Shown piece by piece: positions 42,354 through 51,697 of a stretch of DNA of 64,000 nucleotides. Under the pieces are notes generated by a model. The model made no database searches. It saw nothing but the letters and a program-made list of their open reading frames with translations, and was not told where the DNA came from. The DNA lies in assembly GCF_033025475.1 (NCBI RefSeq), contig NZ_CP130322.1:1302001-1366000 (forward strand), read 5' to 3'. The first letter of the stretch is position 1, and each line of letters begins with the position of its first letter. Both the position numbers and the translations under genes were made by a program. The stretch is from Sphingomonas sp. C3-2. GTDB taxonomy: Bacteria > Pseudomonadota > Alphaproteobacteria > Sphingomonadales > Sphingomonadaceae.

Positions 42354-43883
42354 TCAATGTGCAGCGCTGGTATCCACATCCTTGCGCGGGCGCGGGGCAA
42401 GCCAGATGACGAGTGCGGCAAAGGCGAAGATGCACGCCGCGAGCGCGAAGATGTGGGTCGTCGCGATCGCGGTCGCCTGCTGTTCCACCAGGTTGGAGAT
42501 GAGCTGGCGGGTCTGTTCGAGCGAGAAGCCTTGCCCCGCCATGCTGTCGAGCACCGGCGCGGTGTTGAGACTGCCGACCAGATCGCTCTGCGTGACCCGT
42601 GCGCTATTGTCCCAGCTGGTGGTGACGATCGAGGTGCCGATCGCCGCCGACATGGTGCGCAGGAAGCTCATCAACCCGGCGGCCGAGGCGGTTTCGTCGG
42701 GATCGACCGCGCCGAGCGCCAGCGTCGTCACCGCGACGAAGAAGAACGGCATGCCGAACCCCTGCACAAGCTGGGGCAGCGAGAGCGTCCAGAAATCGGC
42801 ATCGCTGGGCCAGGCCGCGCGCATCAGCGAGGTAAGGCCAAGCCACAACACCCCGAAGCAGACGAGCGCGCGCGCATCGAAGCGGCCAAGCATCTTGGCG
42901 ACGATCGGCGACATGAACACCGCCGCCACGCCCATGAACGCCATCACATAGCCCGACCAGGTGGCGGTATAGCCCTGCGCGCCCTGCAGCCAGAGCGGGA
43001 TGATGACGATGGTCGAGAAGAAGGTGCCAAAGGCCAGCGAGGTTGTGAGCACCGCGGCGGAAAAGCCCCTGTGCCGGAACACCCGGAGATCGACGATCGG
43101 ATTATCCTCGGTCAGTTCCCAGATGATGAAGGCGATGAAGCCGACCGCCGCGACGATCGCGAGCCCGAGAATGAACGGATCAGAGAACCAGTCATGTTCG
43201 CGGCCGAGATCGAGCATGATCTGGAGCGCCGAAATCCACAGCAGCATCAGCGCGAGCCCGATCGTATCGATCGGGACGCTACGCGTGGGGGTTTCGATAC
43301 GCTTGAGCACGAACATCGCACCGGCGGCGCAGCCAAGCGCCACGGGAATGTTGATGAAGAAGATCCAGTGCCACGACCAGTTGTCGCTGATCACACCGCC
43401 CAGAATGGGGCCGAGGATCGGCGCGGTGACCGTGGTCATCGCCCAGATGCCCATCGCCTGGGCGTGTTTTTCCTTGGGGAAGATGCGCAGCAGCAGCGTT
43501 TGCGACAGCGGCATCAGCGGGCCGCCGCACAGCCCCTGCCCGACGCGGCAGGCGACGAGCATGCCAAGCGTGGTCGACACCCCGCATAGGAAGGAGAAGA
43601 CGCCAAAGCCGATCATGCCGAAGGCGAAGGTACGCACCGCGCCGAAGCGCTGGGCCAGCCAGCCGGTAAGCGGGACGGAGACCGCCTCCGCCACGGCATA
43701 GGAGGTGATGACCCAGGTGCCCTGGCTCGACGAAATGCCGAGCCCGCCCGCGATATGCGGCACGGAGACGTTGGCGATCGTCGTATCGAGCACCACCATG
43801 AAGTTGGTGATCGCGAGCACGATGCAGGCGATCACCAGCGCCGCGCCGGTCAGTGGCGCGGAGATCTCGGCTTTGGCAGACAT
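42354..43883 (-). CDS. emrB: DHA2-family MFS efflux pump (EmrB-like)
   Basis: Inner-membrane proton-driven pump with 14 predicted helices, partner of an EmrA adaptor and an outer-membrane channel. It opens with FMVVLDTTIANVSVPHIAGGLG, the DHA2 motif D1 (LDxTIxNVxxP), then GTWVITSYAVAEAVSVPLTGWLAQRFG, and GxxxGPxLGG as ILGPILGGVISDNWSWHWIFFINIP. Length 509 is normal. The order on the minus strand is nodT-like, emrA, emrB, with 11 bases between emrA and this gene, so it forms one tripartite pump operon under the divergent TetR regulator. Confidence 0.92.
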   Translation of the reverse strand: MSAKAEISAPLTGAALVIACIVLAITNFMVVLDTTIANVSVPHIAGGLGISSSQGTWVITSYAVAEAVSVPLTGWLAQRFGAVRTFAFGMIGFGVFSFLCGVSTTLGMLVACRVGQGLCGGPLMPLSQTLLLRIFPKEKHAQAMGIWAMTTVTAPILGPILGGVISDNWSWHWIFFINIPVALGCAAGAMFVLKRIETPTRSVPIDTIGLALMLLWISALQIMLDLGREHDWFSDPFILGLAIVAAVGFIAFIIWELTEDNPIVDLRVFRHRGFSAAVLTTSLAFGTFFSTIVIIPLWLQGAQGYTATWSGYVMAFMGVAAVFMSPIVAKMLGRFDARALVCFGVLWLGLTSLMRAAWPSDADFWTLSLPQLVQGFGMPFFFVAVTTLALGAVDPDETASAAGLMSFLRTMSAAIGTSIVTTSWDNSARVTQSDLVGSLNTAPVLDSMAGQGFSLEQTRQLISNLVEQQATAIATTHIFALAACIFAFAALVIWLAPRPRKDVDTSAAH

Positions 43884-43894
43884 GCGATTTCCCG

Positions 43895-45061
43895 TCAGCG
43901 GCCGGAAATGTCGATTTCGGCTTCCATCGAGAGGCCGACGCGCAGCGGATGCTCCTTGAGCTGCTGGGGCTCAAGCGCAATCCGCACGGGCAGGCGCTGG
44001 ACCACCTTCACCCAGTTGCCCGTCGCGTTCTGCGCGGGGATGAGCGCGAAGGACGATCCGGTGCCGCCCGAAAAGCCGATGACCTTGCCTTTGTAGACGA
44101 CACCCGAGCCGTAGAGATCGGAGACCAGCTCGACCGGCTGGCCGACCTTGACGTTCTGCAGCTGGCCTTCCTTGAAGTTCGCATCGACATAGACCTGGCC
44201 GATCGGGACGACCATCATCACGACCGCGCCGGGCGCGACGCGCTGGCCGAGCTGGACCTGGCGGCGGGTGACGACGCCGTCGACGGGCGCGCGCACCACG
44301 GTGCGGTCGAGATCGAGCCGGGCCTTGTCCACCCGCGCCTTGGCGGCGAGGACATCGGGGTTGGTTTCCACCGTCGTGCCCGCGATGATTGCGTCGTTCG
44401 CGGCGAGGTTGCCGGCGGCGGCGCTGCGGGTGGACCCGGCCTGCGCCAAGCCGGCCTCGGCCAGCTTGAGATTGGCGCGCGCGGCGGCGAGCGCGTTGGT
44501 GGCGCTGGTCAGTTCATCGCCCGAAACCGCGCCCGAGGGCGCCAGCTTGGCGCGGCGATCGAAATCGACCTGCGCCTTGGCGAAATCGGCGCGGGCCGAG
44601 GCGAGCTGCGCTTCGGCGCGGGCGATATCGGCGTTGCGCGCATCGACCTGTGCCGAGAGCGCGCCGCTGTTCGCGCTCGTCTGCCCGAACTGACGCCGTG
44701 CCCGGGCGAGATCGGCCTCGGCCTCAGCAAGCGCGATGCGCGCATCGCTGTCATCGAGCCTAAGGAGCACGTCGCCGCGCTTGACGACATGCGTGTCGGA
44801 CACGGGCACATCGATCACCTGCCCGGCGACGAGCGGCGTGATCTGCGCGGTTTCGGCATTCACATAGGCGTTGTCGGTGCTGACATAGTTGCGCCCGATG
44901 AGCAGATGATAGCCGCCAAAGCCGACGCCAGCGACAAGGAGCAGCCCGGCAAAGCCGGTGAGCAGCTTCTTGCGGAGCGCCTTGCGTTCGGGATGGGCGG
45001 GTGCGTCAACCGACTCTGCGGCCTCGAGGGTACGGGGATCGGCTTCAGCCATGGGTTTCAT
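43895..45061 (-). CDS. emrA: HlyD/EmrA family membrane fusion protein
   Basis: Periplasmic adaptor of the tripartite pump. One membrane helix (about residues 33-54, LLTGFAGLLLVAGVGFGGYHLL) is followed by a lipoyl-type half-motif (NYVSTDNAYVNAETAQITPLVAGQVIDVPV), a long alpha-hairpin (about 100-220, rich in ALAEAEADLARARRQF heptads), and the second half (VRAPVDGVVTRRQVQLGQRVAPG). Length 388. The start overlaps the end of the upstream channel gene by 17 bases. Works with EmrB and the NodT-type channel beside it. Confidence 0.93.
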   Translation of the reverse strand: MKPMAEADPRTLEAAESVDAPAHPERKALRKKLLTGFAGLLLVAGVGFGGYHLLIGRNYVSTDNAYVNAETAQITPLVAGQVIDVPVSDTHVVKRGDVLLRLDDSDARIALAEAEADLARARRQFGQTSANSGALSAQVDARNADIARAEAQLASARADFAKAQVDFDRRAKLAPSGAVSGDELTSATNALAAARANLKLAEAGLAQAGSTRSAAAGNLAANDAIIAGTTVETNPDVLAAKARVDKARLDLDRTVVRAPVDGVVTRRQVQLGQRVAPGAVVMMVVPIGQVYVDANFKEGQLQNVKVGQPVELVSDLYGSGVVYKGKVIGFSGGTGSSFALIPAQNATGNWVKVVQRLPVRIALEPQQLKEHPLRVGLSMEAEIDISGR

Positions 45062-46508
45062 CCTTGGACATATTCTGGTTTGCGGCGGTCAGCCCGCCGC
45101 CAAGGGCGCGCACAAGCGCCACGTCGAGCGTGAAGGCGCGCGTCTGGAGGGTGGCGACCGCACGGCGGGCCTGAAGCACGCGGTCTTCGGCGGTCAGCAC
45201 ATCGAGGAAGGTCGACAAGCCGCCTTCATAGCGCATCTGCGCCACGCTGTGCGCCTGTTCGGCCGCGCTGAGCGCCTCCGCAGAATCCGCCAGACGCACG
45301 GCGAGCATGCGGCGGCTGGTGACCGCATCGGCGACCTCGTTATACGCTTGGACCACGATCTGGTCATAACCGGCGACCGCCGCGTCATAATCGGCGCGCG
45401 CGCCCTTATATTGCGCGCGCAGCGCACCGCCCTGGAAGATCGGCAGGGTGATGGCAGGACGGACGCTGCCGATCGCCGATCCGCTGTCGAACAGATTGTC
45501 GAGCCCGAGCGACTGGACGCCGATCAGCGCGGAAAGGTTGATCGCGGGATAGAAATCGGCGCGCGCCACCTTGATCCGGCTCGCCGCTGCCTCGACCCGC
45601 GCGCGCGCCGCCGCGATGTCGGGGCGGCGCCCGATCAGATCGGTGGTGGCATCGGCAGGCAGAAGATGCGGCTGGAGCGACTGCGCGACCGGGCGGGTGA
45701 TCGCCAGGCCGCGATCGGGCCCGGCGCCGAGCAGCGCGGCGATGCGGTTTCGCGTGAGGGCGATCGCCTCTTCATTCGCGGCGAGATCGGCGCGCGCGGC
45801 GGGCACGGCGGATTCGGCTTGCTTCACCTCGGCCTGGGTATCGAGCCCGGTGGCGTAGCGATTGCTGACGAGCCGGAAGGTCTTGCTGCGCACGGCGAGC
45901 GCGGATTCGAGCACGTCGCGTTCGGCATGGAGGCGCGCGAGATCGGTATAGGCGGCGGCGATGTTGGTCGACAGCACGAGCCGGGCCTGGGCGAGCTCGA
46001 TCGCGGCGGCCTCCGCCTCGGACGTGGCGGCGGCGGTGGCGGCGCGGTTGCGGCCCCAAAGATCGGGATCAAAGGACAGGTTGAGCGCGGCGCGGCCGCC
46101 GTCATTCCAGCCCCTGGGGACGAACTGCGCGGGAATGCCGTTATTATAGCTCTGCTTGTCCCAGCCGCCCGCGGCCTCGGCGACAAGGCTTGGCAGCTGC
46201 GCGGCACCCGCCTGATCGGCATAGGCCGCGGCCTTGCGCAGCCGCGCAGCCGCAGCGGCGAGATCGGGCGCGCTGGCCAGCCCCTCGGCAATCAGCGCCG
46301 AAAGCTGGGGATCGCCATATGCCGACCACCAGTCGGTGGCGGGCCAATTACCCTGTTCGGAGGCGAGGCTGGTGGCCGAGGCGATGCTTTGCGCGGCGCG
46401 CGGTTCCGGACGGGCGCCAAGCTGCGGCACGGGCGCGCACGCAGCCACGAGCGCGGTGCCCGCAAGCAAGACCGCCATCGCGGAATAACGGGAAAGAATC
46501 ATACGCAT
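45045..46508 (-). CDS. NodT-family outer membrane efflux lipoprotein
   Basis: TolC-like outer-membrane channel of the NodT/OprM class. A lipoprotein signal ends LVAAC (Cys near residue 24), then the two OEP repeats: WWSAYGDPQLSALIAEGLASAPDLAAAAARL and a second around IGSVRPAITLPIFQGGALRAQYKGARADYDAAVAGYDQ. Length 487 from the ATG at 46508. No convincing SD precedes this start; ATG 46502 is an alternative. It is first in the operon with emrA and emrB. A CCGTAC-N6-GTACGG palindrome lies 10 bases upstream of the start, so a TetR dimer bound there would block expression. Confidence 0.9.
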   Translation of the reverse strand: MRMILSRYSAMAVLLAGTALVAACAPVPQLGARPEPRAAQSIASATSLASEQGNWPATDWWSAYGDPQLSALIAEGLASAPDLAAAAARLRKAAAYADQAGAAQLPSLVAEAAGGWDKQSYNNGIPAQFVPRGWNDGGRAALNLSFDPDLWGRNRAATAAATSEAEAAAIELAQARLVLSTNIAAAYTDLARLHAERDVLESALAVRSKTFRLVSNRYATGLDTQAEVKQAESAVPAARADLAANEEAIALTRNRIAALLGAGPDRGLAITRPVAQSLQPHLLPADATTDLIGRRPDIAAARARVEAAASRIKVARADFYPAINLSALIGVQSLGLDNLFDSGSAIGSVRPAITLPIFQGGALRAQYKGARADYDAAVAGYDQIVVQAYNEVADAVTSRRMLAVRLADSAEALSAAEQAHSVAQMRYEGGLSTFLDVLTAEDRVLQARRAVATLQTRAFTLDVALVRALGGGLTAANQNMSKDETHG

Positions 46509-46517
46509 TTTGAAAAA

Positions 46518-46535
46518 CCGTACCAATGAGTACGG
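46518..46535. promoter_or_regulatory. TetR operator 1 (CCGTAC-N6-GTACGG)
   Basis: Perfect 18-base interrupted palindrome CCGTAC-CAATGA-GTACGG, 10 bases upstream of the NodT-type channel start. The second copy at 46574-46591 has the same arms and a different spacer. A and C/G context bases before it (AAAA) also match the second copy. Confidence 0.75.
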
Positions 46536-46573
46536 CGCCACTGAACCTCGGAGACAAGCTTGTCAATCCAAAA

Positions 46574-46591
46574 CCGTACTCTATAGTACGG
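46574..46591. promoter_or_regulatory. TetR operator 2 (CCGTAC-N6-GTACGG)
   Basis: CCGTAC-TCTATA-GTACGG, ending 2 bases before the ATG of the TetR gene, centred 56 bases from operator 1. Its position on the start codon indicates autoregulation and leaves no room for an SD, suggesting a leaderless or weakly translated mRNA. Confidence 0.75.
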
Positions 46592-46593
46592 CT

Positions 46594-47220
46594 ATGTCCC
46601 CTACCCCCATCACTGCACGGGCCGCGCGCAAGCAGGACAAAAGCGCGACAATTCTGAAACTGGCTGCCGCGTCGTTCCTGCAAAAGGGATATGCGGCGAC
46701 GTCGATGTCGGCGATCGCCGCCGAACTGGGCGGATCGAAAGGCACGCTGTGGAGCTATTTCCCGTCCAAAGAAGCCTTGTTCGAGGCGGTGCTCGACAAT
46801 GAGACCGCGGCGTACCGACAGAAGCTGTCCGACCTGCTAGAATCCTGCGGCGATATCCGCGCCACGCTCACGCGCTTTTGCGAGGGCTTTCTGGAAAAGG
46901 TGAATTCACCCGAGGCGCTGGCGCTGCACCGGCTGGTCGAGGCGGAAACAATCCGCTTTCCCGAAGTGGGACGGATTTTCTACGAACGCGCACCGCGCCT
47001 GACCTATCAGATGCTCGGACGCTATCTGGAACAATGGATGGATGCCGGGCGCATCCGCCGCGACGATCCCGAACGGCTGGCGCGCCGGATCATCGCGCTG
47101 TGCATGTCGGGCGTACATCAGGGACTGGTTCTGGGCCTTGTCGAGCGCACGAGCGAGGAAGAGCTGCGCCACGATATCGAGGATAGCGTCGACATCATCA
47201 TGCGCGCCTACGCGCTCTGA
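46594..47220 (+). CDS. TetR family repressor of the efflux operon
   Basis: 208-residue TetR-type repressor with an N-terminal HTH: SFLQKGYAATSMSAIAAELGGSKGTLWSYFPSKEALFEAVL (about residues 27-68). The C-terminal ligand-binding domain resembles AcrR-type regulators (TetR_C, AefR-like). The ATG at 46594 is chosen because upstream in-frame codons run through the palindromic operator. It is divergent from the NodT-emrA-emrB operon, and two identical palindromes lie between, strong evidence that it represses both. Ligand is unknown. A hairpin terminator follows at 47221-47266. Confidence 0.92.
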   Translation: MSPTPITARAARKQDKSATILKLAAASFLQKGYAATSMSAIAAELGGSKGTLWSYFPSKEALFEAVLDNETAAYRQKLSDLLESCGDIRATLTRFCEGFLEKVNSPEALALHRLVEAETIRFPEVGRIFYERAPRLTYQMLGRYLEQWMDAGRIRRDDPERLARRIIALCMSGVHQGLVLGLVERTSEEELRHDIEDSVDIIMRAYAL

Positions 47221-47266
47221 CGCCCGCTTCAGTGCGGGCCCGAGGGCCCGCCCCGAAGGGCGTTTT
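47221..47266 (+). terminator. Rho-independent terminator after tetR
   Basis: Nested hairpin directly after the stop: inner stem GCGGGCCC with GGGCCCGC (47234-47251), outer CGCCC with GGGCG (47221-47225 and 47258-47262), followed by TTTT. Good for the plus strand, and faces the minus-strand tRNA. Confidence 0.65.
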
Positions 47267-47290
47267 CCATCTTCCGATTTTCTGGGAGAA

Positions 47291-47365
<75 letters not shown>

Positions 47366-47464
47366 ATGTTCAGCAACTGCGAACAGGAGCGCGCCTATGG
47401 CCAATGAACCGGCCCCCGTCAAGGCGGGTTGCGCACTTTTCTGCGATCTGCTTGGAAAAAATTC

Positions 47465-47599
47465 ATGAGCAAGCAGGAAGAAGCCCGTGCCCAACGGCTC
47501 GCAGAGGCGTTGAGGCAAAATCTGAAAAGACGCAAAGCGCAGGCGCGTGGCGATGAAACAACGCCCGCCGAAAAGGAAACGCCCGAATCAAAGGACTAA
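47465..47599 (+). CDS. Small conserved-type protein, 44 residues, Lys/Arg/Glu-rich
   Basis: Short gene encoding MSKQEEARAQRLAEALRQNLKRRKAQARG followed by an acidic tail ending PESKD. The first 29 residues make one amphipathic, very basic helix. GGA lies 7 bases before the ATG. Small proteins of this LRxNLKRRKxQAR style occur in alphaproteobacteria, often near murA, but I cannot name a function. It stands between tRNA-Thr (opposite strand) and the M24 peptidase (opposite strand), about 90 bases from the latter. Confidence 0.65.
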   Translation: MSKQEEARAQRLAEALRQNLKRRKAQARGDETTPAEKETPESKD

Positions 47600-47688
47600 G
47601 GCGAATCACGCGCCCCCGCGGATGACCCTGCGGAGGCGCGATTCGAACCGCCGATGCCCGATCAGGGCACCGACGGGGGTTCAGGCGA

Positions 47689-49482
47689 TCAGAGCGGCGC
47701 GCACTGCGCGGTGAGCCATGCCTTGTCGTCGCCGTCGAGTTGCGGGCCGACGATGTCGACCACCTTGGCGTGATACGCGTCGACCCATTGGCGTTCGGCG
47801 GGCGACAGCATCGAGACATCAATGAGGCGGCGTTCGATCGGCACGAAGGTCAGCGTCTCGAAACCAAGCACGGGCTTTTCGGCGCCGGGGATGTCCCGTT
47901 CGACGACGAGCACCAGATTTTCGATCCGGATGCCGTATTCGCCCGCCTTGTAATAGCCGGGCTCGTTGGAAAGGATCATGCCCGCACGCAGCGGTTCGTC
48001 GGTACCCGCCTGGCCGCCCGCCGACATGGCGATGCGCTGCGGCCCTTCATGGACCGACAGGAAGCTGCCGACGCCATGCCCGGTGCCGTGCGCATAATCG
48101 AGCCCGACTTCCCAGAGATATTGCCGCGCCAGCGTATCGAGCTGGCCACCGCGCGTGCCGGCGGGAAAATGCGCACGCGCCAGCGCGATATGCCCCTTGA
48201 GGACGCGGGTGAAGCGATCGCGCATTTCCTGCGTCGGCTCACCAACGGGCACGGTGCGCGTGATGTCGGTGGTGCCGTCGCGATACTGCCCGCCCGAATC
48301 AACGAGATAGAGCGAGTTCATCTCGATCGGCAGATTGCTTTCCTCGCTCACGCGGTAATGGCAGATTGCGCCATTGGGCCCCGCGCCCGAGATCGTGTCG
48401 AACGACAGATCCTGAAGCAGGCCGGTTTCCTCGCGAAAGGCGAGCAGCTTGTCCTGCGCCGAAATCTCGGTCTGGCCGCCCTTGGGCGCCGCGACCGACA
48501 GCCAGCGGAGAAACTTGCTGACCGCCGCACCGTCGCGCGCCTGCGCGGCGCGGTGGCCGGCGATCTCGACCGGGTTCTTGATCGCCTTGGCGAGCACCAC
48601 GGGTTCGCGCATGGCGTGGACGATCGCGCCCGCCGCCTCGAGCCCCGCAAAGATCGCGGAGACCGCGCGTTCGGGATCGACGACGACATGCTTGCCCTTC
48701 AGCGCCGCCAAATCGCGGGCAAAGGCCGCACGGTCATGCACGCGCACCGCATTGCCGAGATGCTTGGCGACATCGTCGGCCATTTTTTCGGGCGCGACGT
48801 AGAAATCGGCGGTGCCGTCCTTGTGGACCACCGCATAAGCGAGCGCGACAGGGGTGCGCTCAACATCCTTGCCGCGGATGTTGAAGGTCCATGCGATCGA
48901 ATCGAGCGCCGACAGCACGACCGCATCGGCATTCTTCTCCTGCAGCCAATCGGCAATCTCCTGGCGCTTGTCGTGCGCGTTGCGCCCGGCCAGTTCCTCA
49001 GGGTGGACGACGAGCTTGGCCTTGCTCGGCTCGGGCTGGTCGGGCCAGATCTTGTCGACGGGGTTGGTATCCACCGCCACCAGTTCGGCGCCGCGTTCGG
49101 CGAGCGCCTTTTTCGCCTGTTCGACCCAGGACTTGGTGTGCAGCCAGGGATCATAGCCGATCCGCCCACCCTGGGGCGCGTTGTGGCTCAGCCATTCGGC
49201 GACGCTGGTTTGCGGGACGCTTTGATATTGCCAGAGATTGCCGTCGACCTGATCGCGCACCTGCAGCGTATAGCGGCCATCGACGAAGATCGCCGCATCC
49301 TCGGGCAGGATCGCGGCCGAACCCGCCGACCCTTCAAAGCCGGTGAGCCAGGCAAGACGCTGCGCATAGGCGCCGACATATTCGCTCATATGCTCGTCGC
49401 AGATCGGCACGACGAAGCCGTCGAGGCGATCGGCTTTCAGTTGTTCGCGCAGCGCCTGGAGGCGTGCTTCATGGGTGGACAT
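47689..49482 (-). CDS. pepP: Aminopeptidase P family (M24B) protein
   Basis: Cleaves X-Pro N-terminal peptide bonds. The 597-residue, three-domain form (two creatinase-N domains plus C-terminal pita-bread domain) resembles eukaryotic XPNPEP1. Metal ligands are visible in YLVDSGGQYRDGTTDITRTVP (two Asp), GTGHGVGSFLSVHEGP (His), LSNEPGYYKAGEYGIRIENL (two Glu). The N-terminal half has GFVVPICDEHMSEYVGAYAQRLAWLTGF. Cytosolic. It is divergent from the oligopeptidase B gene. The symbol is a family-level guess; specificity is not proven. Confidence 0.9.
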   Translation of the reverse strand: MSTHEARLQALREQLKADRLDGFVVPICDEHMSEYVGAYAQRLAWLTGFEGSAGSAAILPEDAAIFVDGRYTLQVRDQVDGNLWQYQSVPQTSVAEWLSHNAPQGGRIGYDPWLHTKSWVEQAKKALAERGAELVAVDTNPVDKIWPDQPEPSKAKLVVHPEELAGRNAHDKRQEIADWLQEKNADAVVLSALDSIAWTFNIRGKDVERTPVALAYAVVHKDGTADFYVAPEKMADDVAKHLGNAVRVHDRAAFARDLAALKGKHVVVDPERAVSAIFAGLEAAGAIVHAMREPVVLAKAIKNPVEIAGHRAAQARDGAAVSKFLRWLSVAAPKGGQTEISAQDKLLAFREETGLLQDLSFDTISGAGPNGAICHYRVSEESNLPIEMNSLYLVDSGGQYRDGTTDITRTVPVGEPTQEMRDRFTRVLKGHIALARAHFPAGTRGGQLDTLARQYLWEVGLDYAHGTGHGVGSFLSVHEGPQRIAMSAGGQAGTDEPLRAGMILSNEPGYYKAGEYGIRIENLVLVVERDIPGAEKPVLGFETLTFVPIERRLIDVSMLSPAERQWVDAYHAKVVDIVGPQLDGDDKAWLTAQCAPL

Positions 49483-49639
49483 TGGGTATTCCTTGATTTC
49501 TAGTGCTGGGGATCAACATAGGGGCTTGGCCGAAACCATGCCAGCCTGAGCCGGGAGCGAACGCGCCGCCATGCGCCAGATTTTGAACGCCGCAATCGGG
49601 CTTCTGCGTCCCAATTCCCTGTCCGCACAGAAAGATACC

Positions 49640-51697
49640 ATGACCGAACTCCCCGCGCCGCCGCGCGCAGAACAGCGTCCCCATGAATATACCCGCCACG
49701 GCGTTACCATCGCGGATCCCTATTTCTGGCTGAAGGACCAGAGCTATCCCGAGGTGAACGACACCGATGTGCTCGATTACGTAAAGGCGGAAAACGCCTA
49801 TTTCGAAGCCGCGATGAAGCCGCGCCGCAAGCTGGTCGACACGCTGTTCAAGGAAATGAAGGCGCGCATCAAGGAAGACGATGCCAGCGTGCCGCAAAAG
49901 GACGGCGACTGGCTCTACTGGTATGCCTATGCCACCGGTGCGCAATATCCGGTCCATTACCGCAAGCCCGTGGCCGGCGGCGCGGACGAGATCCTGTTCG
50001 ACGAGCCCGGCGAGGCCAAGGGGCTGGACTATTTCCAGCTCGGCATCCTCGAGGTGAGCCCCGATGGCCGTCTGCTCGCCTATGCCACCGACACCAACGG
50101 CGCCGAACGCTACACGCTGAAGGTGCGCGAGATCGCGACCGGCCGCGAGATCGAGACGATCAGCAGCGTGGTGAACGGCGACGTGATCTGGGCCGCGGAT
50201 TCGCAGAGCCTCGTCTATACCGAGGTGAACGACCAATGGCGCAGCTACCGCGCGCTGCACCATATTCTGGGTACCGATCCGGCGGGCGACCGGGTGATCT
50301 ATGAGGAAACCGAAAATCCGGGTTTCCAGGTGGGTGTCGGCGACACGCAGGACCAGCATTGGATCGTGATCGCCACGGGCGACAACCAGACCAGCGAGAT
50401 CCGCCTGCTCCCCGCAGCGGACCCGACAGCGGAGCCGATCCTGGTTTCCGCGCGCCGCGAGAAGCACGAATATTCGGTCGATTCTGCGCATGGCAAGCTG
50501 TGGATCCTGACCAATGACGAGCATGTGAATTTCCGCCTCGTCAGCGCCGAGCATAGCGCGCCGGGCGTGTGGACCACGGTGATCCCCGGATCGGACAATG
50601 TGTATCTGACGGGTGCATCGAGCTTTAAGAACCACCTTGTCATCACCGAGCGCGTCGACGGGCTCGATCAGATCCTGCTGCGCTCCTATGACGGCGAAAC
50701 CCGCCGCGTGCCCTTTGGCGAGGCGAGCTATTCGGCGGGGCTTTCGACCAATCCCGAATTTGATCCCGAGGTTTACCGGCTGAGCTATTCGTCGATGGTG
50801 ACGCCGCGCACCACCTATGAGTTCGATCCCGCGACCGAGGCGCTGACGGTGCTCAAGGTCCAGGAAATCCCCTCGGGCTATGACGCCAGCCAATATGCGA
50901 CCGAGCGGCTGATGATCACCGCGCGCGACGGTGCGCGCGTGCCGGTTTCGGTGGTGTACAAAAAGGGGTTCGAGAAGGACGGGAACGGCAAGCTGTTCCT
51001 CTATGCCTACGGCGCCTATGGCCATGCCATCGCACCGAGCTTTTCGACGGTGCGGCTGTCGCTGCTCGACCGCGGCTGGGCCTATGCGATCGCGCATATC
51101 CGCGGCGGCGACGATCTTGGCTATAACTGGTATCTGCAGGGCAAGGCCGAGCAGCGCTGGAACACCTTCACCGATTTCACCGATGTGGCGAAGGGGCTGG
51201 TGGCGGAGAAGTTCACCCGCCCCGGCCGGATCGCGATCAATGGCGGATCGGCCGGTGGCGAGCTGATGGGCGTGGTTGCCAATACCGACCCCGAACTGTG
51301 GGGCGCGGTGGTGGCGGACGTGCCCTTTGTCGACGTGCTCAACACCATGCTCGATGAAAGCCTGCCGCTGACGCCGGGCGAATGGCCCGAATGGGGCAAT
51401 CCGATCACCGACAAGGCGGCGTTCGAACTGATCCGTTCCTATTCGCCCTACGACAATGTCGCCGCCAAGGACTATCCGCCGATGCTGATCACCGGCGGCC
51501 TCAACGATCCGCGCGTCACCTATTGGGAGCCCGCCAAATGGGCCGCAAAGCTGCGCGCGACCAAGACCGACGACAATATCCTGCTGCTCAAAACCAATAT
51601 GGGCGCGGGGCACGGCGGCAAATCGGGCCGTTTCGACAGCCTTGAGGAAGATGCCGAGGCCTTTGCCTTCGTGCTCTGGCAATTGGGAGACGAATGA
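49640..51697 (+). CDS. ptrB: Oligopeptidase B (S9A serine peptidase)
   Basis: Prolyl-oligopeptidase family enzyme that cleaves after basic residues in short peptides. The seven-bladed propeller comes first; the catalytic alpha/beta-hydrolase domain has Ser in INGGSAGGELMGVV, Asp in ITGGLNDPRV and His in NMGAGHGGKSGRF. The S9A motif DPYFWLKDQSYPEVNDTDVLDYVKAENAYFE marks the N-terminus. Length 685 equals E. coli PtrB from the ATG at 49640; an in-frame ATG at 49571 would add 23 residues without an SD. Its stop overlaps the thioesterase start (ATGA at 51694-51697). Confidence 0.93.
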   Translation: MTELPAPPRAEQRPHEYTRHGVTIADPYFWLKDQSYPEVNDTDVLDYVKAENAYFEAAMKPRRKLVDTLFKEMKARIKEDDASVPQKDGDWLYWYAYATGAQYPVHYRKPVAGGADEILFDEPGEAKGLDYFQLGILEVSPDGRLLAYATDTNGAERYTLKVREIATGREIETISSVVNGDVIWAADSQSLVYTEVNDQWRSYRALHHILGTDPAGDRVIYEETENPGFQVGVGDTQDQHWIVIATGDNQTSEIRLLPAADPTAEPILVSARREKHEYSVDSAHGKLWILTNDEHVNFRLVSAEHSAPGVWTTVIPGSDNVYLTGASSFKNHLVITERVDGLDQILLRSYDGETRRVPFGEASYSAGLSTNPEFDPEVYRLSYSSMVTPRTTYEFDPATEALTVLKVQEIPSGYDASQYATERLMITARDGARVPVSVVYKKGFEKDGNGKLFLYAYGAYGHAIAPSFSTVRLSLLDRGWAYAIAHIRGGDDLGYNWYLQGKAEQRWNTFTDFTDVAKGLVAEKFTRPGRIAINGGSAGGELMGVVANTDPELWGAVVADVPFVDVLNTMLDESLPLTPGEWPEWGNPITDKAAFELIRSYSPYDNVAAKDYPPMLITGGLNDPRVTYWEPAKWAAKLRATKTDDNILLLKTNMGAGHGGKSGRFDSLEEDAEAFAFVLWQLGDE

